A DNA stretch of 64,000 nt, from NCBI RefSeq assembly GCF_001870465.1, contig NZ_MDGK01000060.1, forward strand, positions 1-64,000, written 5' to 3'. The stretch comes from Pseudomonas extremorientalis (GTDB taxonomy: Bacteria > Pseudomonadota > Gammaproteobacteria > Pseudomonadales > Pseudomonadaceae). Of the stretch, positions 44,508-53,452 are shown piece by piece (the first letter of the stretch is position 1; each line of letters begins with the position of its first letter). Both the position numbers and the translations under genes were made by a program. The notes beneath the pieces are model-generated. The model ran no database searches and was not told the DNA's origin. It worked only from the letters and a program-made list of their open reading frames with translations.

Positions 44508-45229
44508 CGGCTGGTATAGCCGCCGTCGATGGGCAGGCTGACGCCGCTGATCATGCTGGCCGCGCGGCTCAGCAGGAACAGCACCGGCAGGGCCACTTCC
44601 GCAGTTTCAGCAAACCGCCCCAAGGGAATTGCCGCCAGCGCCGGGTCGCGCTTGGCCGGCGCGGACCACGCCATGGCTGCCATCGGCGTGAGTGTGACCG
44701 TGGGGTTGACGCTGTTGACGCGAATGCCGAAGCGGCCCCACTCGGCGCATTGCACACGGGTGATCGCATCCAGCGCCGCCTTGGAGGCGCAGTAGCCAAG
44801 GTGATCGTCCAGCGCCACCAATGACGCCTGGCTGGAGACGTTGACGATGCTGCCGGCGATCTGCGCTTCGATCATTTTTGCCGCCACGCGGCTGGCGACC
44901 TGCGCGGCGGCGCGGGCGTTGACCTGCATCACCTGGTCGAACGCCTCGGCGCTGATGGCAGCGGCGGGCTCCAGGCGCGAGATACCCGCGCAGTTGACCA
45001 GGCCGTGCAGCGGCGGCAGGTCTTGCAGGGCATTGTCGAGGGCGGCGCTGTCGGCGATGTCCAGGCAGAGGCTATGGCAGCCGAGTTCGGCCAAGGCTTG
45101 GGCGTCGCGGCCGAGGGCAAACACATCGGCGCCGCTGGCAATCAGTTGCAAGGCGATTTCACGGCCGATGCCACTGCTGGCGCCGGTGACGAGGATGCGG
45201 TGATGGGTGAAGTCGAAGGCTGCGTTCAT
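44504..45229 (-). CDS. SDR oxidoreductase, L-xylulose-reductase (DCXR)-like
   Basis: 241 residues. Rossmann motif TGASSGIG, NCAG, catalytic Ser in NVSSQ and YCASK. The run VNPTVTLTPM...WSAPAKRDP...IPLGRFAE resembles carbonyl/L-xylulose reductases, suggesting reduction of a ketose or oxidation of a polyol. Last gene of the polyol operon, starting directly after the kinase stop. Confidence 0.82.
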   Translation of the reverse strand: MNAAFDFTHHRILVTGASSGIGREIALQLIASGADVFALGRDAQALAELGCHSLCLDIADSAALDNALQDLPPLHGLVNCAGISRLEPAAAISAEAFDQVMQVNARAAAQVASRVAAKMIEAQIAGSIVNVSSQASLVALDDHLGYCASKAALDAITRVQCAEWGRFGIRVNSVNPTVTLTPMAAMAWSAPAKRDPALAAIPLGRFAETAEVALPVLFLLSRAASMISGVSLPIDGGYTSR

Positions 45230-46762
45230 TCAGTTATCCTGCAGGCTGTGCATGATCGGTTTCAGGGCCGGATACAGCTCCAGGTATTCGCCGAACGCAC
45301 GGTCGTACGCCTCGACATTTTCCGCCTTGGGCTCGGCTCGCAACTCCAGCTGTACCCAGCCCTTGTCCATCTCCCCATCGCTCACCAACCCCACCGTATG
45401 TGCCGCCAGCAACGCCGCGCCCAACGCCGCCTCAACCTCCTGCACGATGGTGTACACCGGATACCGCGTAACGTCCGCGATGATCTGCATCCACAGGTCC
45501 GAATGGCTCGCCCCGCCCACCACGATCAAGCGCGGGTCCAGGGAATGCGCGCCGCGCGTGCCCGCTTCGATGTTGTGCCGCAGGGCAAGACTCACCCCTT
45601 CCAGCACTGCGCGGTACAGGTGGATTCTGCTGTGATACAGGTTCAAGCCGACAAAACTGCCACTGGCGCGGTCGTCCCACACCGGGCTGCGCTCACCCAT
45701 CAGGTAGGGCAGGAACAACAACCCTTCGCTGCCCGCCGGGATATGCGTCGCACGCTGTTCCAGCAACGCCAGGCTGTCCTGGCCGCTGGCCTTGGCCTGC
45801 TGCTCTTCGGCCTGGCAGAACTGCTCGCGAAACCAGCTCACCGAAGCCCCGGCGGTGATCGCACCGCCAAAGATATACAGGTCGCGGTGGCCGTTGTAGA
45901 CGTGGGGCATGCTCACCAGGCCATGGTGTGCATCCACCTGCTGGTTGAGGTACCCCCAGCACATGCTGGTGCCGATCATTGCCACATGATTGCCTGGTTG
46001 AGTCACTCCCGCCGCCAAGGTTGCCATGGCCGCATCGACGCCACCGGCCAGGATCGGTGTCCCCGCCTGCAGGCCCAGACGCGCAGCCCACCCCTCCAGC
46101 AACCCACCGACGACCTCCCCGGAATACACCAGGCGCTCCGGCATCATCGCCGGCGGTATGCCCAATGCATCGAGCATTTCGCCAGACCAGCCACGCGTCT
46201 TCACGTCGTAGACGCCACCGATGTTGCCGGCACTGCTGTGGTCCACCGCCAACTCACCGGTGAAGCACCAGTTGAGGTAGCTGTTCGGTGGCAGCAGGTA
46301 GCGGGTTTTCGCCCACACCTCGGGCTGGTGCTGCTTGAGCCAGAGCATCTTGGTGAAACCGTAGTAGCTGTCCACCGCGTTGCCGGTCACCTCGTACAGG
46401 CGCTCCAGGTCCACATGCTCACGCACCCAGGCCACCTGCTCGCCGGCGCGGCGGTCCATCCAGATCAGGCACGGGTGCACCGGTGTGAGCTGCGCATCCA
46501 CCGCAATCCCCGAGCCGCCGTACAGGCTGCTGATGCACAACGCCTTGACCTGGTCTTTCGCCACGCCGGCCTTGGCCATGCACTGCGCCACACAGATCTC
46601 GACCGCGTCCAGCCAGACCTGCGGCCATTGTTCGGCCCAGCGCACTTTCGGGGTATCCACGCGATACCCCTGGCTGTGCTGGGCGATGATCGTGCCGTGA
46701 CCATCCACCAGCAGCGCCTTGGTGCTCTGGGTTCCGATGTCGACCCCCATCACGTAATTCAT
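45230..46762 (-). CDS. FGGY-family carbohydrate kinase
   Basis: 510 residues, two actin-like ATPase domains: DIGTQSTKALLVD at the N-terminus and GGVDAAMATLAAG with the catalytic Asp, followed by GGASHSDLWMQIIADV. It resembles xylulokinase-like enzymes but I cannot name the substrate; a ketotetrose or ketopentose made by the flanking dehydrogenases is likely. The ATG at 46762 is chosen over an in-frame TTG at 46768 that overlaps the previous stop. Confidence 0.85.
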   Translation of the reverse strand: MNYVMGVDIGTQSTKALLVDGHGTIIAQHSQGYRVDTPKVRWAEQWPQVWLDAVEICVAQCMAKAGVAKDQVKALCISSLYGGSGIAVDAQLTPVHPCLIWMDRRAGEQVAWVREHVDLERLYEVTGNAVDSYYGFTKMLWLKQHQPEVWAKTRYLLPPNSYLNWCFTGELAVDHSSAGNIGGVYDVKTRGWSGEMLDALGIPPAMMPERLVYSGEVVGGLLEGWAARLGLQAGTPILAGGVDAAMATLAAGVTQPGNHVAMIGTSMCWGYLNQQVDAHHGLVSMPHVYNGHRDLYIFGGAITAGASVSWFREQFCQAEEQQAKASGQDSLALLEQRATHIPAGSEGLLFLPYLMGERSPVWDDRASGSFVGLNLYHSRIHLYRAVLEGVSLALRHNIEAGTRGAHSLDPRLIVVGGASHSDLWMQIIADVTRYPVYTIVQEVEAALGAALLAAHTVGLVSDGEMDKGWVQLELRAEPKAENVEAYDRAFGEYLELYPALKPIMHSLQDN

Positions 46763-46764
46763 CC

Positions 46765-47844
46765 TCAAACCACCGGCTTCAACAGCACCTTGATCGACTT
46801 GGTCGAGTTGGCCAGCTCGAAGGCTTCGGCCCAGTCGTCCAGCGGGAAGTCATGGGTGACGATGCCTTTGGAGGTGACCAGGCCGCGCTCGAACAGGTCG
46901 ATGGCGATCGGGTAGCAATAGGGGCCGAGGTGCGCGCCGCGGACGTCCAGTTCCTTGCGGTCGCCGATGATCGACCAGTCGACGCTGGTCTCGGCGCCGA
47001 ACACGCTGAACTCGACAAAACGCCCGAGCTTGCGGATCAGGTCCAGGCCCTGGGTGACACCGGCCGGTACGCCGGTGGTTTCGATGTAGACGTCGCAACC
47101 GTAGTTGTCGGTGAGGCCATTGATGATCTCGCGGGCGTTGTCGCGGGCCGGGTTGATCACCACGTCGGCGCCAAATTGCTTCGCCAGTTCCAGGCGCTCG
47201 TCGACCATGTCGATCACCACCAGTTTCTTCGGGGTCTTCAACGCGGCGACCTGGACCATGCACAGGCCGAGGGTGCCGGCACCGGCGATCACCACCACAT
47301 CATCGAGCTGGATATCGCCACGGTTGACGGTGTGGATCGAGCAGGCCATCGGCTCCACCAGCGCCGAGTCTTCCAGCGACACCGACTCGGGAATCTTGTG
47401 CACGATGGCGGTCTTGGGAATGCGCATGTACTGGGCCATGCCACCTTCGGCCACTTCACGCTGGAAGCCGAAGATGTTGTGCACTTCGCACATCCAGTAC
47501 TTGCCGGATTTGCAGAAGCGGCACTTGCCACAGGGCACGATCTGCTCGGCGATCACTTTGTCGCCGACCGCGACCTCAAAGTGCTCGGCGGCGCCCTCGC
47601 CCACTTCCACCACATAACCAAAAAATTCGTGCCCCGGTACCACCGGCGCCTTGACCCAGGGGTTGTCGCCGCCCCAGAACATCGCGGCGCCCGAGTGGCA
47701 CTTGCAGTCACTGGCGCAGATGCCACAGGCGGCGATGCGGATCACCAGTTCGTTGACGCGGGCCTGGGGTTTGCCGATGCGTTCCAGGCGATAGTCCTTG
47801 GGGCCGTGGCAGACGACGGCTTGCATGTCGGTGTGCTTGTCCAT
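46765..47844 (-). CDS. Zinc-dependent polyol dehydrogenase (erythritol/L-threitol dehydrogenase-like)
   Basis: 359-residue medium-chain dehydrogenase. Catalytic-zinc region AACGICASDCKCHSG and GHEFFGYV, structural-zinc cysteines CGKCRFCKSGKYWMC, NAD motif AGAGTLGLCMVQ. It resembles dehydrogenases assigned to erythritol/L-threitol; sorbitol/xylitol-type activity is the alternative. It probably makes the ketose that the FGGY kinase phosphorylates. Confidence 0.82.
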   Translation of the reverse strand: MDKHTDMQAVVCHGPKDYRLERIGKPQARVNELVIRIAACGICASDCKCHSGAAMFWGGDNPWVKAPVVPGHEFFGYVVEVGEGAAEHFEVAVGDKVIAEQIVPCGKCRFCKSGKYWMCEVHNIFGFQREVAEGGMAQYMRIPKTAIVHKIPESVSLEDSALVEPMACSIHTVNRGDIQLDDVVVIAGAGTLGLCMVQVAALKTPKKLVVIDMVDERLELAKQFGADVVINPARDNAREIINGLTDNYGCDVYIETTGVPAGVTQGLDLIRKLGRFVEFSVFGAETSVDWSIIGDRKELDVRGAHLGPYCYPIAIDLFERGLVTSKGIVTHDFPLDDWAEAFELANSTKSIKVLLKPVV

Positions 47845-47872
47845 GGTGTGGAGTCCTGTGCTTGTTAGGAGT

Positions 47873-48865
47873 TTATTTGTGGCGCTGACGGCTGATGAAA
47901 ATCGCCAGCAAAATGATCCCGCCCTTGATCACGCTCTGGACGTAGGGTGAAACGCCAAGCATGTTCAGGCCGTTGTTCAGCACGCCGAGCAGCATGGCGC
48001 CGAGCAAAGTGCCAACGATCACCCCGCGCCCGCCGGCAATCGACGCGCCGCCGAGTACCACGGCGGCAATCGCATCCAGCTCGAACGACACGCCGGCATT
48101 CGGCTGGCCGCTCATCAGGCGTGAGGTGAGTACCAGCCCGGCAATCGCCGCCGTCAGGCCGCTGATGCCATACACCAGCAACTTGAAGCGCGCGGCGCGC
48201 ACGCCGGACAAGCGCACCGCTTCTTCATTGCCGCCGATGGCGTAGATGTAGCGGCCGATGCGCGTGTGTTGCAGCAGCACATAGGCGGCGGCGTAGGTGA
48301 CCAGCATGATCAGGATCGGCACTTCGATGCCAAACAGGCTCTGGCGACCAAAGAAGCCGAACCACTCCGGCAGCCCGGAAATCGGGTAGCCGTCGGTGTA
48401 CATCAGGCCCAGGCCCCGGGCGATGCCCATGGTCGCCAGGGTCACGATGATCGGCGGCATGTGCAGGTAGGCGACGAACAGGCCGTTGCCGACGCCGAAG
48501 GCCACGCCGATCAACATCCCCGCGCCAATCGCCAGGCCCGGCGGCAGGCCCGCGACCATCAACCCGGCGGTGAGCGTACCGGACAACGCCATCACCGGCC
48601 CCACCGACAGATCGATGCCGCCGGTGAGGATCACGCAGGTCATGCCCACCGCGATGATCGCGTTGATCGACACCTGGCGGGCGATGTTCGACAGGTTGCT
48701 GGCGGTGAGGAAGGTGTCGCTGGCCAGGATCATCACCAGGGTCACCACCACCAGCCCCACGAACGGGTAGAACGCCGGCGAGCGCACCAGCCGCGCCAGG
48801 TTCAGGCGCAGCCGACTGCTGTCGACGGTGTTAATGGACGTATTCACTTGAGCCCCCTGTTGCAT
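47873..48865 (-). CDS. RbsC-type sugar ABC transporter permease
   Basis: 330 residues, about nine membrane helices, BPD_transp_2/CUT2 family (GMTCVILTGGIDLSVGPVMAL signature). The annotated ATG lies 35 bp inside the preceding ATPase gene; a GTG at 48847 is an alternative start. Confidence 0.9.
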   Translation of the reverse strand: MQQGAQVNTSINTVDSSRLRLNLARLVRSPAFYPFVGLVVVTLVMILASDTFLTASNLSNIARQVSINAIIAVGMTCVILTGGIDLSVGPVMALSGTLTAGLMVAGLPPGLAIGAGMLIGVAFGVGNGLFVAYLHMPPIIVTLATMGIARGLGLMYTDGYPISGLPEWFGFFGRQSLFGIEVPILIMLVTYAAAYVLLQHTRIGRYIYAIGGNEEAVRLSGVRAARFKLLVYGISGLTAAIAGLVLTSRLMSGQPNAGVSFELDAIAAVVLGGASIAGGRGVIVGTLLGAMLLGVLNNGLNMLGVSPYVQSVIKGGIILLAIFISRQRHK

Positions 48866-50339
48866 GGCGCATGACCTCTTGAGGATTGACGGCGGACGCT
48901 TCGAGTACCTTGACGATGGCGCCCTTGTGAAACACGGCGACGCGGTCGCACAGGCCGATGACTTCCGGCAACTCGGAGGAAATCATGATGATTGCGTAGC
49001 CCTGTTCGGTGAGGCTGCGCATCAGCGCGTAGATCTGCGCCTTGGCCCCCACGTCGATGCCACGGGTGGGTTCGTCGAACACCAGCACGTCGCAGTGGTG
49101 GTTGATCCAGCGGGCGATCACCACCTTCTGCTGGTTACCGCCACTGAGGTTGAACACCCGGCTTTCGCCGCTGGGGGCCTTGATCGACAGCTGACGCATC
49201 AGGTCTTCGACGCTGGCGCTTTCCCTGGCCTTGTCGATCAGGCCCGAAGCGTTCTGGTATTTGGGCAGGTTGTTCAGCGAGATGTTTTCACGAATGCTGA
49301 AATCGGTGATCAGCCCTTCGCTCTTGCGGCTTTCCGGCAGCAGGCCGATGCCGTGGGCGAGCGCTTGCGCCGGGTCATCGAGGGTGATTTTCTCACCGCG
49401 CAGCCACACGTCTTTGCTCACCGACGGCAGCGCACCCATCATGCCCAGCGCCAGTTCGGTGCGACCGGAGCCGACCAGACCGGCAAAACCGAGGATCTCG
49501 CCCTTGTGCAGTTGGAAGCTGTTGCGGGGCCCGTTGCGCACCAGCTGGATGTCCCTGACCTCCAGCAACAGCGGGCCGCGTGCGCCGCTCGGTTTGGGCG
49601 GAAAACTGCATTCCAGGCGCCGCCCGACCATCATCTCGACCAGGCGGTCGATGTCACTGTCGGCCACCTCGGTGACGCCGACATTGCCGCCGTCGCGCAA
49701 CACGCTGATGCGGTCGCACACCTGGAAAATCTCCTCCAGGTGATGGGAGATGAATATCACTGCCACGTCCTGGCGCTTGAGCTCGCGCATGATCTCGAAC
49801 AGCAGCTCGGCTTCGCTGGGCGTGAGGGTGGCGGTGGGTTCGTCGAGCACCAGCAGGCGCGCATCCAGGGCCAGGGCCTTGGCGATTTCGACAAACTGCT
49901 GCTCGGCCACGCTCAGGTGCTTGACTGCGCATTGCAGGTCAATGGCCACGCCCAGGCGCTTAAACAAGGCCTCGCTGGCCTCGACCATTTCGCGCTTGCG
50001 CAGCAGGCCGAAACGGTTGCTGAGCTCATGGCCGAGGAAGATGTTTTCCACTGCCGTGAGGTAGGGAATCAGGCTGAATTCCTGGAACACGATGCCGATG
50101 CCAGCGGCGATTGCATCGCGGTAGGTGGCGAACTGCCGGGCCTGGCCATCGATCAGGATCTGGCCTTCGTCCTGATGCTCGACGCCGCCGAGGATCTTCA
50201 TCAGGGTCGATTTGCCCGCGCCATTTTCGCCGAGCAAGGCATGGATCTCGCCGCGCTCGACCTGCAGGTTGATGGACTTTAGGGCCTGTACGCCCGGGTA
50301 ACGCTTGCAGATATTTTCAAGCTTCAGAAGACTGCTCAT
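48831..50339 (-). CDS. RbsA-type sugar ABC transporter, double ATP-binding protein
   Basis: 502 residues with two ABC domains. The first has Walker A GENGAGKST and LLVLDEPTATL; the second has the usual degenerate P-loop GLVGSGRTE and signature LSGGNQQKVVIARW with VLVFDEPTRGID. This is the CUT2 arrangement. The ATG at 50339 is chosen over an upstream TTG. Confidence 0.92.
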   Translation of the reverse strand: MSSLLKLENICKRYPGVQALKSINLQVERGEIHALLGENGAGKSTLMKILGGVEHQDEGQILIDGQARQFATYRDAIAAGIGIVFQEFSLIPYLTAVENIFLGHELSNRFGLLRKREMVEASEALFKRLGVAIDLQCAVKHLSVAEQQFVEIAKALALDARLLVLDEPTATLTPSEAELLFEIMRELKRQDVAVIFISHHLEEIFQVCDRISVLRDGGNVGVTEVADSDIDRLVEMMVGRRLECSFPPKPSGARGPLLLEVRDIQLVRNGPRNSFQLHKGEILGFAGLVGSGRTELALGMMGALPSVSKDVWLRGEKITLDDPAQALAHGIGLLPESRKSEGLITDFSIRENISLNNLPKYQNASGLIDKARESASVEDLMRQLSIKAPSGESRVFNLSGGNQQKVVIARWINHHCDVLVFDEPTRGIDVGAKAQIYALMRSLTEQGYAIIMISSELPEVIGLCDRVAVFHKGAIVKVLEASAVNPQEVMRHATGGSSEYVH

Positions 50340-50372
50340 ACCGCCGACCTCGTATTCAGAAGGAGACCGCAA

Positions 50373-50393
50373 GCCCCACGGACGGCGTGGGGC
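50373..50393 (-). other. Intercistronic stem-loop between binding-protein and ATPase genes
   Basis: GCCCCACG (50373-50380) pairs with CGTGGGGC (50386-50393), a perfect 8-bp stem with a 5-base loop, 10 bp after the binding-protein stop codon. No T-run. Its position suits protection of the abundant binding-protein mRNA. Confidence 0.65.
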
Positions 50394-50402
50394 CTGGGTG
50401 AT

Positions 50403-51326
50403 TTACCAGCTGAAATCCTTGGCCTTGTCCCGGTCGATCAAGGTGATGTCCACCGGGATGGTGGCCGGCACTTGCGAGCCCCACTTCTTGGCCAGGGCAA
50501 TGCCCAGGGCGAGGCGGATCTGGTCGCGGGGGTATTGCGCCGAGGTGGCGATGAACTTGCTGCCCGGCTTCTGGATCGCCTTGATCGCTTCCGGCGCGCC
50601 GTCGACGCTGACCAGTTTCACGTCCAGGCCGCTGGCTTCGATGGCCGAGAGTGCGCCGAGGGAGCCGTTATCATTCACGCTGAAAATACCGTTGAGCGTC
50701 GGTTGCGCCTGCAGCATGTTTTCGGTGACGGTCAGCGCCTGGTCGCGCTCCTGCTTGCCGTTCTGGATGCTGACAATCTTGATGGCCGGGTGCTTGGCCA
50801 CGGCTTCCTTGCAACCGCGCACACGCTCCAGGATCGGCACCACGGCGATGCCGTCGAGGATGGCGATGTTGCCTTTGTCGCCGATGCTCTTGGCCAGGTA
50901 TTCACAGGCCTGGAAGCCGGCGTCGAAGTTTTTCGAACCGACAAAGGAATCCAGCGGGCCATCCGCCTGGGCATCGACCGCGACAACCACCACACCGGCG
51001 GCATGGGCGGATTTGACGGCCGATTGCACGCCGACCGAATCGGTGGGGTTGATCAGCAGGATATCGATGCCTTTTTGCAGCATGTCTTCGACGTCGCTGA
51101 CCTGCTTGGACACGTCGTGGCGGGCGTCGGTGATGATCAGTTTCGCACCGATGCTCGCCCCGGCTTCTTCCAGGGCGTTTTTCATGGTGACGAAATAGGG
51201 GTTGTTGATTTCCTGGAAGGACGCGCCGATGCGGATCGGCTTGGCGGCGTCGGCAAAAGCAGGGGCAGCGGTGCCGAGGGTGATGCTTACAGCCAATAAA
51301 CACAGGGTTTTCGGGAGCATTTTCAT
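50403..51326 (-). CDS. RbsB-type periplasmic sugar/polyol-binding protein
   Basis: 307 residues. Signal peptide 1-24 (MKMLPKTLCLLAVSITLGTA, ending AFA), then a Peripla_BP_4 domain (IRIGASFQEINNPYF, DARHDVSKQVSDVEDML). First gene of the six-gene operon. The ATG at 51326 is chosen because the signal peptide starts there; the longer ORF reads through the operator. Confidence 0.9.
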   Translation of the reverse strand: MKMLPKTLCLLAVSITLGTAAPAFADAAKPIRIGASFQEINNPYFVTMKNALEEAGASIGAKLIITDARHDVSKQVSDVEDMLQKGIDILLINPTDSVGVQSAVKSAHAAGVVVVAVDAQADGPLDSFVGSKNFDAGFQACEYLAKSIGDKGNIAILDGIAVVPILERVRGCKEAVAKHPAIKIVSIQNGKQERDQALTVTENMLQAQPTLNGIFSVNDNGSLGALSAIEASGLDVKLVSVDGAPEAIKAIQKPGSKFIATSAQYPRDQIRLALGIALAKKWGSQVPATIPVDITLIDRDKAKDFSW

Positions 51327-51361
51327 GGCGTGGTTCTCTGTTTTGTTTTTATTGTTAGAGC

Positions 51362-51381
51362 AAATGTTATCGTTAACATTT
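51362..51381. promoter_or_regulatory. LacI-family operator of the polyol operon
   Basis: AAATGTTA-TCGT-TAACATTT, perfect 8-bp arms with a CG at the centre, the usual design of LacI/PurR-family operators. It lies 36 bp upstream of the binding-protein start codon, overlapping the likely promoter. Confidence 0.8.
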
Positions 51382-51443
51382 TGCGAGAAGCTAACAAGGA
51401 AATTCGCGTGACGCAAGGGGCCACTGGTCGGCTTCGGTCGGAA

Positions 51444-51534
51444 TGTGGGAGGGGGCTTGCCCCCGATGGCGGAGTGTCAGTTGGCGATGTAAGTGACTGA
51501 CCCGCCACCATCGGGGGCAAGCCCCCTCCCACAC
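51444..51534. repeat. REPIN
   Basis: Complete inverted REP pair, both arms matching the TGTGGGAGGGGGCTTGCCCCCGAT form, in the 294-bp gap between two divergent genes. Confidence 0.92.
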
Positions 51535-51620
51535 GTGTTCATGTGTGCACCACAAAACCTCGCACAATCTTGAGTACCAACTAAGCTCAGCCTCCAATAA
51601 AAAATACCGAGCTGCCCGCC

Positions 51621-52298
51621 ATGGCCCATCCCACCGAGACCTTTCGCGCCCGTTACCGCGCCCACGTCGCGCCCCACTACAACCCCTGGCTTCACGCCGG
51701 TTTCGTGTTCGGCTACGGCATTGTGTGCATCAGCCTGGCCTGGTCATCGACACATCACATTACTGCTCTGCAATGGCTGACCGTGCCGGCGACGCTGGTG
51801 TTCTTCAACCTGTGTATCTACCTGGTGCACCGCCACCTTGGCCACCACAAACACGCCTTGGCCCGTCTGTTTTATGCGCGCCATACTGGCGATCACCACA
51901 GCTTTTTCACCCCCGGCCACATGACCTACGACAGCCCCCGGGACTGGCGCGTCATCCTGTTCCCGGCCTGGCTGATCGTGTTGCACAGCCTGGCGATCAC
52001 ACTGCCCGCGTGGTGGTTGATCAAGCAACTGAGCCCCAACGTCGCCGGCCTGTTCGCCGGGTGCATGATCCTCGGGTATTTGCTTTACGAATTGTTTCAC
52101 GCCTGTGAGCACCTGCCCGCCGACCACCCGGTGGCACGCATGCCGTGGATCCGCCAGATGCACCAGTTGCACGCCCTGCATCACCGCCGTGAGCTGATGC
52201 AGGGGCGCAATTTCAATATCGTCCTCCCGCTGATGGATTACCTGTTCGGCACCCTGTACTGGGAGCCGGGCCCCCACGACAACCAGGAATCGTCATGA
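51621..52298 (+). CDS. Fatty-acid hydroxylase / sterol-desaturase superfamily membrane protein
   Basis: 225 residues with about four membrane helices. Its di-iron histidine clusters are typical of the family: HRHLGHH (HX3HH), HTGDHH and the C-terminal HALHH. It probably hydroxylates or desaturates a lipid. It overlaps the SMP-30-type gene by 4 nt (ATGA), so the two are translationally coupled. The substrate is unknown. Confidence 0.82.
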   Translation: MAHPTETFRARYRAHVAPHYNPWLHAGFVFGYGIVCISLAWSSTHHITALQWLTVPATLVFFNLCIYLVHRHLGHHKHALARLFYARHTGDHHSFFTPGHMTYDSPRDWRVILFPAWLIVLHSLAITLPAWWLIKQLSPNVAGLFAGCMILGYLLYELFHACEHLPADHPVARMPWIRQMHQLHALHHRRELMQGRNFNIVLPLMDYLFGTLYWEPGPHDNQESS

Positions 52299-53392
52299 GT
52301 ACCCGTCCCAAAAAACTGCGTCATCTGTTGTTTGTACTGTTTCTGCTGGTGATCGTCTTCTTGCTGCTGATGCCCACCAAAGTGCAACCGGTGAACTGGA
52401 CACCGCCCAAGCCACCGTCGATGAAGGACGGCCCCTACGCCGAAAACCAGCGCCTCAAGGGCGTGCAGAAGATCGGCGCCCAGGACATCGCCGGGCCAGA
52501 GGCGTTGCTGCTGGATGCACAGGGTTATCTGATCAGCGGCCTGCATGACGGGCGCGTCATCCGCACCGCGCCCGACAGCCGCAGCCTGGAGGTGCTGGCC
52601 GACACCGGCGGGCGGCCCCTGGGTCTGGCGCTGCACCCGGATGGGCGCTTGATCATTGCCGATGGCATCAAGGGCCTGCTCGCCCTGGATGCAAACCGCC
52701 AACTCACTACCTTGAGCACGGGTGCCAATAACGTCCCCTTCGGTTTCACCAATGACGTCACCGTGGACGCCAGCGGGCGTTATGCCTACTTCAGTGATGC
52801 ATCGAGCCGCTGGGGTTACGGCCAGGACGGCGAAGCGGTGATCGAGCATGGTGGCGATGGCCGGTTGCTGCGCTATGACTTCAGCAACGGCACCACCGAG
52901 GTGCTGCTCGACCAGCTGCAATTCGCCAATGGCGTGGCCCTGGGCCCGGATGAACATTACGTACTGGTCAATGAGACCGGCGCCTATCGCATCAGCCGGT
53001 ATTGGCTCAAGGGCGAACGTGCCGGCAGCCATGACCTGTTTATCGACAACCTGCCCGGCCTGCCGGACAACCTCAGTTTCAACGGCCAGGACCGTTTCTG
53101 GGTAGCACTGTATTCACCGCGTAACCCGTTGCTGGACAGCTTCGCCGGCTACCCCTTGCTGCGCAAAGTGATGGTGCGGGCGTTGATGGTGGTGCCCAAG
53201 CCGATCGAGCGCAAAGCCTTTGTGCTGGGGTTGGATACGCAAGGCAAGGTGATTGCCAATTTGCAGGATGGCAGCGCGGGGAATTACTCGCCCATTACTA
53301 CCGCTCGGGAATATGGCGAGTGGTTGTACCTGGGCTCGTTGAAGGGCACGAGCATGGCGCGGTTGCCGTTGGCACAGGCGTTGGCGCCCTGA
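52295..53392 (+). CDS. SMP-30/strictosidine-synthase-like beta-propeller protein, membrane-anchored
   Basis: 365 residues. One N-terminal membrane segment (about 9-28), then a six-bladed propeller of the SMP-30/gluconolactonase/strictosidine-synthase type (RPLGLALHPDGRLIIAD, ANGVALGPDEHYVLVNETG, LPGLPDNLSF). Periplasmic by prediction. It could be a lactonase/esterase acting on the product of the coupled hydroxylase; that link is inference. Confidence 0.78.
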   Translation: MSTRPKKLRHLLFVLFLLVIVFLLLMPTKVQPVNWTPPKPPSMKDGPYAENQRLKGVQKIGAQDIAGPEALLLDAQGYLISGLHDGRVIRTAPDSRSLEVLADTGGRPLGLALHPDGRLIIADGIKGLLALDANRQLTTLSTGANNVPFGFTNDVTVDASGRYAYFSDASSRWGYGQDGEAVIEHGGDGRLLRYDFSNGTTEVLLDQLQFANGVALGPDEHYVLVNETGAYRISRYWLKGERAGSHDLFIDNLPGLPDNLSFNGQDRFWVALYSPRNPLLDSFAGYPLLRKVMVRALMVVPKPIERKAFVLGLDTQGKVIANLQDGSAGNYSPITTAREYGEWLYLGSLKGTSMARLPLAQALAP

Positions 53393-53395
53393 CGC

Positions 53396-53430
53396 AAAAA
53401 GGGCATACAGGCGCGCGGCCTGTATGCCCT
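53396..53430 (-). terminator. Strong rho-independent terminator
   Basis: 13-bp perfect stem AGGGCATACAGGC / GCCTGTATGCCCT around CGCGC. On the minus strand it is followed by TTTTT, so it ends the PPC-domain gene transcript; it also lies just after the convergent SMP-30-type gene. Confidence 0.9.
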
Positions 53431-53452
53431 GGTGGTTACTGGTTAAACACGC

